33,536 bases of DNA from Acidobacteriaceae bacterium (GTDB lineage Bacteria; Acidobacteriota; Terriglobia; Terriglobales; Acidobacteriaceae), in NCBI GenBank assembly GCA_025350325.1, contig JANXYB010000022.1, forward strand, positions 1 through 33,536. Reading direction: 5' to 3'. A model generated the notes under the pieces. The model was not told the DNA's origin. It ran no database searches and saw only the letters and a list, made by a program, of their open reading frames with translations. The translations under genes were made by a program, and so were the position numbers. This document shows, piece after piece, positions 18,001-25,796 of the stretch; position 1 is the first letter of the stretch; each line of letters begins with the position of its first letter.

Positions 18001-18694
18001 GACCTGGGATCATCATGTCACCCGCCTCCGTGACAGCAACGTTCGCCGTCAGCAACTCACCACTTACGGCAGCTATGACCTTCCGTTTGGCAAGGGAAAG
18101 ATGCTGATGGCTAACTCCAACCGTCTGACCGATCTGCTCATCGGCGGCTACCAGCTTTCCGGCACAGTCAACTTCTCCAGCGGCCTTCCGTGGTCCGTTG
18201 GCTACGATGACTTCAACGTCGCTAATGAGGCAATCGACCCCAACGCTCCGCAGCAAACTTGCAATGCAAACGTCGGCGGCACAGCAGCTCCCTGCCGTCC
18301 CAATGCCAGCGGGCACATGAAGACGAGTTTGAGCAAGTTCAATGCAAGCACTCACTCTCGCAGCTTCTTTACCGCTCAGCCCCGTACCGGAGGCATCTTC
18401 TCCTTCCCGGGCTTGGACGTTGTTGGCAATGCAGGCGCCAATACCTACTTTGGACCGATCTTCTTCAATACGGACTTGGCTTTCACCAAGAGCTTTACCG
18501 TGTGGGAGAGCGTTGCTCTGAAACTCCGCATGGATGCCTTCAACGCCTTTAATCACATTAACGCCGGGCAGCCAAATAATGATGTCCTCGGCTCGAGCAA
18601 TGCAAAGGTAGGGGACGCTGCCGGCACCATCGGCGGTCAGGCACCAGCCGGACAGTCCCGTCAGCTCGAATTCTCCGCGCGCATTCAGTTCTAA
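15014..18694 (+). CDS. TonB-dependent receptor with carboxypeptidase-regulatory-like domain (Oar-like)
   Basis: Outer-membrane active transporter of 1226 residues. It has a Sec signal (cleavage near PASAQ, residue 28), a carboxypeptidase-regulatory-like Ig fold at about 30-115 (YGSIFGTVSDKTGAVISDA), a plug domain at about 120-280 and a long beta-barrel ending in FSARIQF, whose terminal phenylalanine is the usual BAM signal. This architecture (Oar/Cna-B-plug-barrel, over 1000 residues) is abundant in Acidobacteriota and is assumed to import large nutrients such as oligosaccharides or peptides. AGGAG lies 7 bases before the ATG. No TonB/ExbBD or SusD gene is adjacent. A strong terminator closes the unit, and secreted TPR and glycosidase genes follow. 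Confidence 0.93.
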   Translation: MNKNFRIALVMALFAFASLLYIVPASAQSVYGSIFGTVSDKTGAVISDATVTVTDEAKGTVVNVISNGSGDYSVPHLIPDIYDIKVVAKGFRPFETKGISVQADTAPRIDPTMDVGSDTGTTVEVNADAQPELKTDRADVATVFDQQQVSSLPIGDQNFTNLQLLLPGAQLLGWSHAATENPQGSKQIQIDGQAFGGTAFELDGTDNQDPILGIIVINPALDAVTETKITTQNFDAELGKAVSAVVTAQTRSGTNKFHGSAYDFRTSNANLAKDPYNSAPIPAGIKSRWGGSIGGPVLRDRAFFFGNWESQRSKVGTSNTITVPTAHLVASCLGTAAPYAGAVAGCDFSEYANLLASGQPNNQLIYDNSGATSVAFANNVIPAAQVSPQALALLKLLAPYAPNQGATPDQPNFIANNYSASGTGLFNTDAWTARGDYTVNQRAHAFARFSRFTDTLSGKAVFGAAGGVGFGSGGLAGSSKGTNESLATGMDIAVNPNLLTDWRVGYYRYHIITAKYDQGQSFASQLGIPGINTGSYFTSGAPGFVIPSGQGTANIGAGLNIGRCNCPLTEDENQLQFVNNWTKIAGNHSVKLGIDLRFAHNLRVPSDTDRSGQFNFANGQTGDNGGENNGLAWASFLLGDVNNFGRYVSVSTNAREAQKRLYFYGQDTWRATHNLTLNLGLRWEIYTPEAVNGNGNGSLLNLADGYMHVAGIGVVPRDMGWKAEKSKGFAPRIGVTYQLDPKTVIRAGYGRSFDLGVFGSIFGHVVTQNLPVLANQSVSTGIANQPVFTLAQGPPAFALPSVPSNGLLPAQGYAVQPKARPNPLHFPTIDAWNLSVQRSLTPTLNLTLAYVANKGTHTLGDTDQNNTNPNEAALFLPAQYSVTGQPLHWDPNGPNGKTTPLPAGYSGGVSNSDFLRRYYGGSLPACRDSSYATPLGEPGIQPGMCGWNQGISYYGDDQNTEFDALQVTLAKQFDRGLAITNNYQWASAYGDQNGYWTWDHHVTRLRDSNVRRQQLTTYGSYDLPFGKGKMLMANSNRLTDLLIGGYQLSGTVNFSSGLPWSVGYDDFNVANEAIDPNAPQQTCNANVGGTAAPCRPNASGHMKTSLSKFNASTHSRSFFTAQPRTGGIFSFPGLDVVGNAGANTYFGPIFFNTDLAFTKSFTVWESVALKLRMDAFNAFNHINAGQPNNDVLGSSNAKVGDAAGTIGGQAPAGQSRQLEFSARIQF

Positions 18695-18722
18695 TTTCGC
18701 GCAGGAGCCGCAACAAACTAAT

Positions 18723-18751
18723 GAGGGGGGCTTCGGCTCCCCTCTTCTTTT
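18723..18751 (+). terminator. Rho-independent terminator after the TonB receptor
   Basis: A 9-bp stem (GAGGGGGGC with GCTCCCCTC, one G-U pair) closes a TTCG tetraloop and is followed by TTCTTTT, 28 bases past the receptor stop codon. Confidence 0.9.
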
Positions 18752-18837
18752 GCCTATCGCACGTCAAGCGGTCCGGGGGCCCTCGCCCCTTCTATGAACC
18801 TGCCGCCCAGAGTTAAACTGCAATGTCAGGATGGTTT

Positions 18838-19887
18838 ATGTTTCGCGCCTCGATCGCTGCATTCTTTTGTCTGATTTCGATTATGGCGGCCCGCGCGCAG
18901 GCGCCGGTCAGTGAAACTAGATCCGCGGCCGAGGTGAAGCCGTCCTTCGAATCCGCACAGGAGCTGGCATCCAAGGGCCGCCTCGAAAAAGCGATGACGC
19001 AACTCGACCAGCTCGCCACCCGGACCCCGGAGCCGGCGGGCGTTGAGCGATTGCGCGCCATGATCTTTTATCAGCGTGAACAGTTTACCGAGGCCATCGC
19101 CGCATTCAGCAAGGCGTCGGCTCAAGATCCCGCTGACCACGAGTCGATTGAAATGCAGGGCGTAAGTCTCTTCAGGCTCGGTCGCATTCCCGATGCAATC
19201 CCCTTTCTCGAGAAGGGCAGAGTTGGAGTGGAGCGGGCCAACATCGATCCCAACTATGTGTTGGCGCTCTGCTATGCGGATGTGCAGCGCTACGATGATG
19301 CGCGTCATGCATTCGCCGCGCAGTATGGTTTTGCTCCCGACTCCGCGGAAGCCTATTTGCTCGCCGGGCGACTTTTTCTGCGCCGCGAACTGCGCGATCC
19401 GGCGGGGGTTGAAGCAGCCAAGGCGGTTGAGCTTAATCCCGCGCTTCCCCTGGCCCACGAGCTGCTTGGCGAGGTCGCTCTTTCGCGCGGCGATCTACCC
19501 ACAGCCATTCACGAGTTCGAAACTGAACGCAAATTGAATCCGCTCAATGGCGACTTATACGACCGCCTCGGCGATGCCTATTTGCGCAACGGTCAATACG
19601 CAGAGGCGCAGCAGGCGTTGAACCGCGCAGTATTATTGGAGCCTAATTCGACTGGGCCATATATCTTGCTGGGAGAAACATTTCTCAAGCTCAAGCAGCC
19701 GATCCAAGCGCTGCACTACCTCGACCACGCGGTGCGCATGGACCCGTCTAACTACATTACGCACAACTTGCTGGGTCAGGCATACAAGGCGACAGGGCAG
19801 GTGGCCGAGGCCAATCGTGAGTTTAAGACTGTGGTGAGCCTGCAGCATCCGGCTGATTCCAAGTCCTCCACGCTTTTGGTGAAGTAG
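18838..19887 (+). CDS. Secreted tetratricopeptide repeat protein
   Basis: About 349 residues. The N-terminus FRASIAAFFCLISIMAARAQ is a Sec signal without a lipobox, so the protein is probably periplasmic. The rest is helical with roughly seven TPR units (for example LYDRLGDAYLRNGQYAEAQQALNRAV and LGETFLKLKQPIQALHYLDHAV in the C-terminal third). TPR arrays bind partner proteins. I prefer the ATG at 18838 because AGGA lies 6 bases before it; an in-frame ATG at 18823 adds five residues. The gene starts a cluster with a second TPR gene 3 bases downstream and a glycosidase, separated from the receptor by a terminator. Confidence 0.85.
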   Translation: MFRASIAAFFCLISIMAARAQAPVSETRSAAEVKPSFESAQELASKGRLEKAMTQLDQLATRTPEPAGVERLRAMIFYQREQFTEAIAAFSKASAQDPADHESIEMQGVSLFRLGRIPDAIPFLEKGRVGVERANIDPNYVLALCYADVQRYDDARHAFAAQYGFAPDSAEAYLLAGRLFLRRELRDPAGVEAAKAVELNPALPLAHELLGEVALSRGDLPTAIHEFETERKLNPLNGDLYDRLGDAYLRNGQYAEAQQALNRAVLLEPNSTGPYILLGETFLKLKQPIQALHYLDHAVRMDPSNYITHNLLGQAYKATGQVAEANREFKTVVSLQHPADSKSSTLLVK

Positions 19888-19890
19888 GCA

Positions 19891-21762
19891 ATGCGAACCG
19901 CTAGTGCTGCACGTCATCTCATCGCCCTCCCCTTTCTCATCGCCATGGCTCTCTCACTGACCTACGCGGCGCAGACATCGAGACCGACTCCATCAAGCGC
20001 AGTCAAGCAGGCTGATTCTGCATTCCATGCCGGTTTTGCTGCTCGTCAGGCCGGCAATCTAGAATTGGCGCGAGCCAAATTTGCCGAGGTCGTCCGCCTG
20101 CAACCGCAGATTGCCGAGGGTCACGAGGCGTTGGGCGCGGTGTTGCTCGAGTTGAGCAAGCCGAGCCAAGCGGCGGTGGAATTCGAGGCCGCAGCGCGGA
20201 TTAAACCAAACGATGAGGGCGTCGAAGGAAATCTTGCCCTGGCGTATGCGCAGGCGGGACAGCCAGCGAAAGCGATTCCGCATTTCGATGCCATACTGCG
20301 TCTTTCGCACGCAGCCGGTCACGCGCCGGTCGACCCTGCCTTTTACGACGCCTATGGTCATGCATTGGCAGGCGCAAGCAAACCGCAGGAAGCGATCAAT
20401 CAATTCCTTGCAGAAGAGGCGCTGACCGGCCCGCGCGCCGACCTTGAGGACTCGGTCGGGACCCTTTACGCGCAGCAAAGCATGTGGCCTCAGGCACAGG
20501 AACGGTTTGAGCACGCGATCACGCTGGATGAAACATTTCTGCGCGCACGGATTCACCTCGGCATTCTCTTTCGGCAAAAGCACGACGTAGAAAATTCGCT
20601 GGCGACATTGTCGGCGGCGGCGGCGCTCAACCCGCGCAGCGCAGAAGTCACGTTAGAGTATGGCCGCACTCTCACCGCTGCGGGCAAAGATACAGAGGCG
20701 TCTGAGCAGTTTTCTAACGCCATCAAACTCGACCCATCTCTACCCGGCGTGCAGTTGGAATTAGCGATGGCGCTGCAGCGATTGGGTCGGCAAAACGAAG
20801 CTATTCCGTGGTTTCAACAAGCCGTTGAACGCGAGCCGCACAATGCCAGTGCGCTTACTAATCTGGGATTGGCGCTCACCCTCACCGGCAAAGGAAAAGA
20901 GGCCCTCAATATTTATCGGCGTGCGCTTGCTGAGAGTTCCAATGATCCGGTGGTCTACAAAGATCTAGGCGTGGCGCACATCCAGCTCTCGGCCTTCGAT
21001 GAAGCGATTGTCGATTTTCAAAAAGCGCTCGCCCTCGATTCAAATGACCCGCAGCTTCATTACGATCTCGGCCTGGCGTACAAGTTCAAAGACCGCCTCG
21101 CTGACGCCGTCGTCGAGTTGAAGCGCTCCGGCGATATGGACCCTGCCTTGCAAGATCCGCCGTATACGCTTGGCATTCTTTTAATGCAGATGGGCAAGCT
21201 CGATGATGCAACCGTGGAGTTGCGCAAGGCTGTCGCGCTGCGGCCTGAAAATGGTGATGCGTGGGCCATCCTGGGCAGTACTCTCAAGCAGGCTTCGCGA
21301 CTGCCTGAGGCGGCAGAGGCGCTCAGGAAAGCTATTCCGTTGTTACCGGGGCAGCCCGGGCCGCGCGTCACGCTAGCTGGAGTATTGGCCGAGCAGGCTA
21401 CGGCTTTGAGCGCCGAGGCAGACACCGCACAAGCAGCCGGTGACGCGACAAAGGCCGAGCTTCTGCGCGGCCAGGTAAAAGCTCTACGCAGCGAGGCAGC
21501 CGATTATCGGCGCGAAGGCGCGGTGCTTGCACGCAGCGCAGTCAGTCGGCAGCGCGCAAACTTTGCGTTGAATGCCGGCAACCAGCTCATGCTGCGCGGA
21601 CAGATCGCCGATGCTATCGCTCGCTACCAGGAGTCAATCGCCGCCGATGCCACCTTTGTCGAGGCGCACAATCAACTTGCCATCGCTTACGAACGCCAAG
21701 GGCGTGCCGAAGATGCTGCGGCAGAACGAGCCAAGGCAGCACAACTCGACAAAGAGCAATAG
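19891..21762 (+). CDS. Large secreted tetratricopeptide repeat protein
   Basis: A 623-residue protein with a Sec signal (LIALPFLIAMALSLTYAAQ) and about a dozen TPR units from residue 45 to 500 (motifs such as NLALAYAQAGQPAKAIPHF, NLGLALTLTGKGKEALNIY, DLGVAHIQLSAFDEAIVDF). Residues about 500-560 form an Ala/Glu/Arg-rich stretch that may be a coiled coil, followed by final TPRs (AIARYQESIAADATF). Likely a periplasmic scaffold or peptidoglycan/outer-membrane-associated adaptor. It starts 3 bases after the previous stop, so the two TPR genes are co-translated. No catalytic motif is visible. Confidence 0.88.
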   Translation: MRTASAARHLIALPFLIAMALSLTYAAQTSRPTPSSAVKQADSAFHAGFAARQAGNLELARAKFAEVVRLQPQIAEGHEALGAVLLELSKPSQAAVEFEAAARIKPNDEGVEGNLALAYAQAGQPAKAIPHFDAILRLSHAAGHAPVDPAFYDAYGHALAGASKPQEAINQFLAEEALTGPRADLEDSVGTLYAQQSMWPQAQERFEHAITLDETFLRARIHLGILFRQKHDVENSLATLSAAAALNPRSAEVTLEYGRTLTAAGKDTEASEQFSNAIKLDPSLPGVQLELAMALQRLGRQNEAIPWFQQAVEREPHNASALTNLGLALTLTGKGKEALNIYRRALAESSNDPVVYKDLGVAHIQLSAFDEAIVDFQKALALDSNDPQLHYDLGLAYKFKDRLADAVVELKRSGDMDPALQDPPYTLGILLMQMGKLDDATVELRKAVALRPENGDAWAILGSTLKQASRLPEAAEALRKAIPLLPGQPGPRVTLAGVLAEQATALSAEADTAQAAGDATKAELLRGQVKALRSEAADYRREGAVLARSAVSRQRANFALNAGNQLMLRGQIADAIARYQESIAADATFVEAHNQLAIAYERQGRAEDAAAERAKAAQLDKEQ

Positions 21763-21790
21763 AATAATCCTTCGCGAACAAGAGGAGTAT

Positions 21791-22969
21791 ATGAGCCGGT
21801 CTAAATCAAGATTCATTCGTCTAGCTGCACGCAAAATGTCTTTCGCTGTTCTGTGTTCAATCGGTCTGATGCTGTTGTCGATTCCGACTTTACCGGTGCA
21901 CGGGCAGCAGGGCACCGCCACTGCACGCTGGTCTGAGCCGCAAGCCAACGACTGGTATGCGAAGCAGGCTTGGCCGGTAGGCGCGAACTTTTTGCCATCG
22001 ACTGCGAGTAACGAATTGGAGATGTGGCAGGCTGAAACGTTCGATCCTACAACGATTGATCGCGAACTGGGTTGGGCCGAAGGAATCGGCATGAATACCA
22101 TGCGCGTGTTTCTGCACAACATGGTGTGGGAGCAGGATGAAAAGGGCTTTGACCAGCGCATCGACGCATTTTTGACGATTGCCGCACGCCACCATATTCG
22201 CCCGGTATTAGTGCTGTTTGATTCATGCTGGGATCCGCATCCAAAACTCGGCCCGCAGCTTCCTCCAGTACCCGGCGTGCATAACTCGCGATGGGTGCAG
22301 GCGCCGGGCGCTGAGGTCCTCGCAGATGCCACCCAGGTGCCCAGGCTCGAGCGTTACGTTGAGGGAGTGGTTGGCAAGTTTGCCAGCGATTCGCGCATCC
22401 TGGCATGGGATGTGTGGAATGAGCCCGACAACGGCAACGACGATTCGTATGCAAAAGGCGACCCTCGGAATAAGAACGAAATCATCATCAGGTTGTTGCC
22501 CCAGGTCTTTGCGTGGGCTCGCTCTGTACATCCAACGCAGCCGCTCACCAGTGGCCTGTGGCACGGCGATTGGAGCTCGCTCAATGCAATGCCGCCGCTG
22601 GCTCGCATTCAGATCGAGCAATCCGACGTCATAAGCTTTCACAACTATGGTTGGCCTGAGGATTTCGAAGCTCACGTAACACTCCTGGAGCGGTTCCATC
22701 GCCCGCTTATCTGCACCGAGTACATGGCTCGCGCGGCCGGTAGCACCTTTGATACGGTGCTGCCCATCGCTCGCCAGCATCATGTGGGCGCGATCAATTG
22801 GGGATTAGTTGCCGGAAAAAGCCAGACGTATTTGCCATGGGAATCGTGGCAGCACCCTTACGTGAAAGACCAGCCGCCGGTGTGGTTCCACGATGTCTTT
22901 CATGCCGACGGCAAACCCTATCGGCAGCGCGAGACGGATCTCATTCGTAGCCTAACCAGTGAAAAGTAG
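21791..22969 (+). CDS. Secreted GH5-like glycoside hydrolase
   Basis: TIM-barrel glycosidase of clan GH-A, 392 residues, exported by a Sec signal (SFAVLCSIGLMLLSIPTLPVHGQ). The acid/base glutamate is E211 in WDVWNEPDN, and the nucleophile is E310 in PLICTEYMAR, the spacing and order expected for a retaining enzyme. Cellulase, mannanase or exo-acting beta-glycosidase activity cannot be told apart from sequence. The start is fixed by AGAGGAG 5 bases before the ATG; the open frame extends upstream into the TPR gene, but that part is not coding. It lies 28 bases after the TPR gene, in the same orientation, and converges with a second GH5-like gene. Confidence 0.87.
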   Translation: MSRSKSRFIRLAARKMSFAVLCSIGLMLLSIPTLPVHGQQGTATARWSEPQANDWYAKQAWPVGANFLPSTASNELEMWQAETFDPTTIDRELGWAEGIGMNTMRVFLHNMVWEQDEKGFDQRIDAFLTIAARHHIRPVLVLFDSCWDPHPKLGPQLPPVPGVHNSRWVQAPGAEVLADATQVPRLERYVEGVVGKFASDSRILAWDVWNEPDNGNDDSYAKGDPRNKNEIIIRLLPQVFAWARSVHPTQPLTSGLWHGDWSSLNAMPPLARIQIEQSDVISFHNYGWPEDFEAHVTLLERFHRPLICTEYMARAAGSTFDTVLPIARQHHVGAINWGLVAGKSQTYLPWESWQHPYVKDQPPVWFHDVFHADGKPYRQRETDLIRSLTSEK

Positions 22970-23058
22970 ACGTGAAGCATCACGAATCCATTCTGATTTC
23001 AGCTACCGGCAGTGCCTAGAAAAGTACATCGTCGAAATGCTCGGCCTCATACGAAGCG

Positions 23059-24264
23059 TCAGCTTTTCGGCCGCCATTCCATCCAATCGAGCAGCCAGCG
23101 CCAGGTAGCCTCTGTCGTTTTTTGCGCGGGCGGATGGGCCACGTCCCGCTTCGGTAACATCACGGGCTTGCCGCGATATGCATCCGCGAGCTGCTTGAAT
23201 ACACGGCCCTGCTCCTTGACTCGGCCATCGTTGGTGAGCAGGCCGAGGCTGTACTCGAGTGGATTGAAGGCGAAGCGCCGATCAACGTCGTGACTGTCCC
23301 AGTAACTAAACCAACTGACTCCCTCATCGATCGCTGCGAGCACTGCTTTCTCAAACCATTGCGCCTGCTGCTTCTCTGTCAGCTCTTCGATGCAAGTGTT
23401 GAATTCGCCTGCCCACACCGGCTTTTGCTGCGTGCCGGCATAGGAGCGAATCAGTGCAGCCATTGCGGCGAGCAGCTTGGCGCTCGGTGGGTCCATTGGG
23501 CCGCCATACTTTGTCGCTCCTGTCCAGAATGGATAGCAATGCATCACGGGCATGCGCTGTTGCGATGCGAGGGCCTCGGGAGAAAAGGTGTCTGCTCTGA
23601 ACCAAGGCTGATGATCGACACCGTTGACATGCAAGCGACCGGGGAGGGCTTCGTTCATCAGTCCAAACATCTTGCTCATCCACGCATCAGCCGCCAGCGT
23701 TGGTGCGCTCCAGCAGGTATTGATTTCGTTGCCCATGTCGAAGCCGATGATATTGGGATGGGGCCGTGCGATGCGCGCCAGTTCCCGTATAAAAATTTCT
23801 TCAGCGTCCCACATTTTTCGATCAGTAAAGAAGCCCTCCGACAGCCGATTGAAAGAGGGCAGAAAATACCAGCCGCTCAGTTGCCCCGTGAATACGGTCA
23901 GCAATGCGTCGAGACGCCGTTCCGCCATCAGGTGTAGCAGTTGGTCGAGCCGTTCGAGATGACGGGGGCTTACCCATTTCGGATTAGGTTGAAAGAACGG
24001 CCATATTAAAAGTATGCGCAGATGATCGGCGCCAAGGTTTGCGATCGCATCGAGATCTCGCTTGATTGGCTCTGCGTCCCAATCGTTCCAGCAAAACCAC
24101 CAGTTGTGCGAGGGCGTGTAATTCACGCCAAAGCGGTGGCGCATCAGGTCGAGCCCGGTTGGTGAAAAAGCGCCATCGCCGGGGATGCCGGCCAGTGCGA
24201 TGCGCCTCGACGCTGCGACTCCTGCAACCGAGGCCGCGCCGGAAAGAAAATGTCGTCGATTCAT
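23059..24264 (-). CDS. Exported GH5-like glycoside hydrolase with Tat-type signal
   Basis: A 401-residue clan GH-A glycosidase. The N-terminus NRRHFLSGAASVAGVAAS is a twin-arginine signal. The acid/base glutamate is E180 in GFDMGNEINTCW and the nucleophile is E287 in VWAGEFNTC. Sequence around the active site differs from the neighbouring enzyme (22969 side), so the two are not recent duplicates. It converges with that gene across 89 bases and is divergent from the M23 peptidase gene. Substrate is unknown; a beta-linked plant or microbial polysaccharide is plausible. Confidence 0.87.
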   Translation of the reverse strand: MNRRHFLSGAASVAGVAASRRIALAGIPGDGAFSPTGLDLMRHRFGVNYTPSHNWWFCWNDWDAEPIKRDLDAIANLGADHLRILLIWPFFQPNPKWVSPRHLERLDQLLHLMAERRLDALLTVFTGQLSGWYFLPSFNRLSEGFFTDRKMWDAEEIFIRELARIARPHPNIIGFDMGNEINTCWSAPTLAADAWMSKMFGLMNEALPGRLHVNGVDHQPWFRADTFSPEALASQQRMPVMHCYPFWTGATKYGGPMDPPSAKLLAAMAALIRSYAGTQQKPVWAGEFNTCIEELTEKQQAQWFEKAVLAAIDEGVSWFSYWDSHDVDRRFAFNPLEYSLGLLTNDGRVKEQGRVFKQLADAYRGKPVMLPKRDVAHPPAQKTTEATWRWLLDWMEWRPKS

Positions 24265-24429
24265 CGAAATGCCCTATCCGCAATATGCACCGTTAACTCC
24301 AGAGGACTCGATAAGTACAGAACGAGCGTGCGATGAGAATATGCCGTAGAAGCGCATGTGTGCGAATGTATATTGCCAAACGGACTTCCAACGCGCAGAA
24401 GGATAGAGTGCGTTGAGCTTTGTGCAAGC

Positions 24430-24435
24430 TACAAT
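24430..24435 (+). promoter_or_regulatory. -10-like hexamer close to the M23 peptidase start
   Basis: TACAAT lies 5 bases before the GTG start (24441), so transcription from it would begin at or near the start codon. No good -35 is seen, and GAGG directly abuts the start. Confidence 0.25.
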
Positions 24436-24440
24436 GAGGT

Positions 24441-25748
24441 GTGCGAAAAGTCGTTGTAGTTGTAATCCTCGTAATTGTCCTGTTGCCGGTTGTGTTCGTG
24501 CTGTCGCGGTCGGCGACACCGTCAATCGATCTGCCAAAGACTGTCACCATGCTTGGCCAAATGACCCCGCTGTCGGTTCACGTGCATGCTCCGCGAGGCG
24601 TGAGCAGGGTGACGGCTTTCGTGGAACAAGGCGGCGCACGCTTCCCGGTTTGGGAGATGGCGCAGCCGAGTAAGTTAGCCGACAACACGTTCAACTTCAC
24701 AGCTGGGGTCAAGACCACGCCGCAACTCCACGATGGCAAGGCTGTCCTAGTGATCGAAGCGATTTCGAATGATCTGCTGCACAAGGCAACGCACATCGAC
24801 CGCGAAGTGAACGTGGTTACGCAACCGCCCAGTGTAAGCGTCGATTCAGAACAGCACTACCTCTATCTCGGCATGGCTGACCTGGCTACATTTAATGTTG
24901 CAGGCAACTGGACGGATGCGGGCGTGCGCGTCGGCGATCAAACGTTTCGTGCATGGCCTGTGCCGGGTGGCAAAGGCCAACTTTTTTCGCTCTTCGCCTT
25001 CGCTTGGAATATGCCTGCGAACACCGTGCCGAAAGTTTACGCTTCTAACGGCGCAGGAAATGACGTGACCAGTGCGCTGGTGGTTCAGTTCCCCAAAAAA
25101 GAGCAGCCGAAGTACACCGTCCACAATCTCGCCGTGAGCGATGCGTTTATGCAAAAGGTTGTCGGCGAGCTTGATCCAAACGGCTCGGGTGACCAGGTCG
25201 CACGCTTCGTCAAAATCAATAACGAAATGCGGCGCTCGAATAACAAGACGCTCGCCGATCTGCGCCTAAAGACGGCAGACAAATTTTTATGGTCTGATCC
25301 ATTCGCGCGGCAGGCTCATTCACAGGCTGAATCTACGTTTGCGGATTTGCGCAATTATATGTACCAGGGGAAGAAAATCGATCAGCAGGTGCATCTTGGA
25401 TACGATCTGGCGGTCACCCAACATGTTGGCGTTGAAGCCTCAAACGATGGCCGCATCGTGTACGCCGCGCCACTGGGGATTTATGGCAACTGCATCGTGG
25501 TTGACCACGGCTACGGTCTGCAGACCATCTATGGCCATCTCAGTCACATCGCGATGCATGAGGGCGACATGGTGAAACGCGGCCAGGTCATGGGACAGAG
25601 CGGCATGACCGGCATGGCAGGCGGAGACCACATTCACTTTGCAATGCAGCTCGATGGTGTGCAGATCGATCCCAAGGAATGGTGGGACAGCCACTGGATT
25701 CAGGATCACATCGCAAAGCGCGTCGCATTGCCCGGATTCAAGAAATAG
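24441..25748 (+). CDS. M23 family metallopeptidase (LytM-type), membrane-anchored
   Basis: A 435-residue zinc endopeptidase predicted to cut peptidoglycan cross-links in the periplasm. A single N-terminal membrane segment (VVVVVILVIVLLPVVFVL, 4-21) is followed by an immunoglobulin-like region and then the M23 domain at about 315-410. Metal and catalytic residues are intact: H318 and D322 (HLGYD), H366 (YGHLSH) and H397/H399 (GGDHIHF). Start GTG, with the membrane segment directly after it. No cell-division genes are nearby. Divergent from the GH5-like gene and convergent with the UvrA-like operon (48-base gap). Confidence 0.87.
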   Translation: MRKVVVVVILVIVLLPVVFVLSRSATPSIDLPKTVTMLGQMTPLSVHVHAPRGVSRVTAFVEQGGARFPVWEMAQPSKLADNTFNFTAGVKTTPQLHDGKAVLVIEAISNDLLHKATHIDREVNVVTQPPSVSVDSEQHYLYLGMADLATFNVAGNWTDAGVRVGDQTFRAWPVPGGKGQLFSLFAFAWNMPANTVPKVYASNGAGNDVTSALVVQFPKKEQPKYTVHNLAVSDAFMQKVVGELDPNGSGDQVARFVKINNEMRRSNNKTLADLRLKTADKFLWSDPFARQAHSQAESTFADLRNYMYQGKKIDQQVHLGYDLAVTQHVGVEASNDGRIVYAAPLGIYGNCIVVDHGYGLQTIYGHLSHIAMHEGDMVKRGQVMGQSGMTGMAGGDHIHFAMQLDGVQIDPKEWWDSHWIQDHIAKRVALPGFKK

Positions 25749-25796
25749 ACTCAGAGGGCGACTACGGTCGTCTCAAAGGAAAGCGCGTTCAGGCAT

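Noticed and set aside
22223..22783. 186-codon open frame on the minus strand
   Set aside because: Antisense to the GH5-like gene containing both catalytic glutamates.
12549..22969. Classic Sus-type polysaccharide utilisation locus
   Set aside because: No SusD homologue or dedicated regulator is present, so the label is not justified; it is reported only as an inferred uptake locus.
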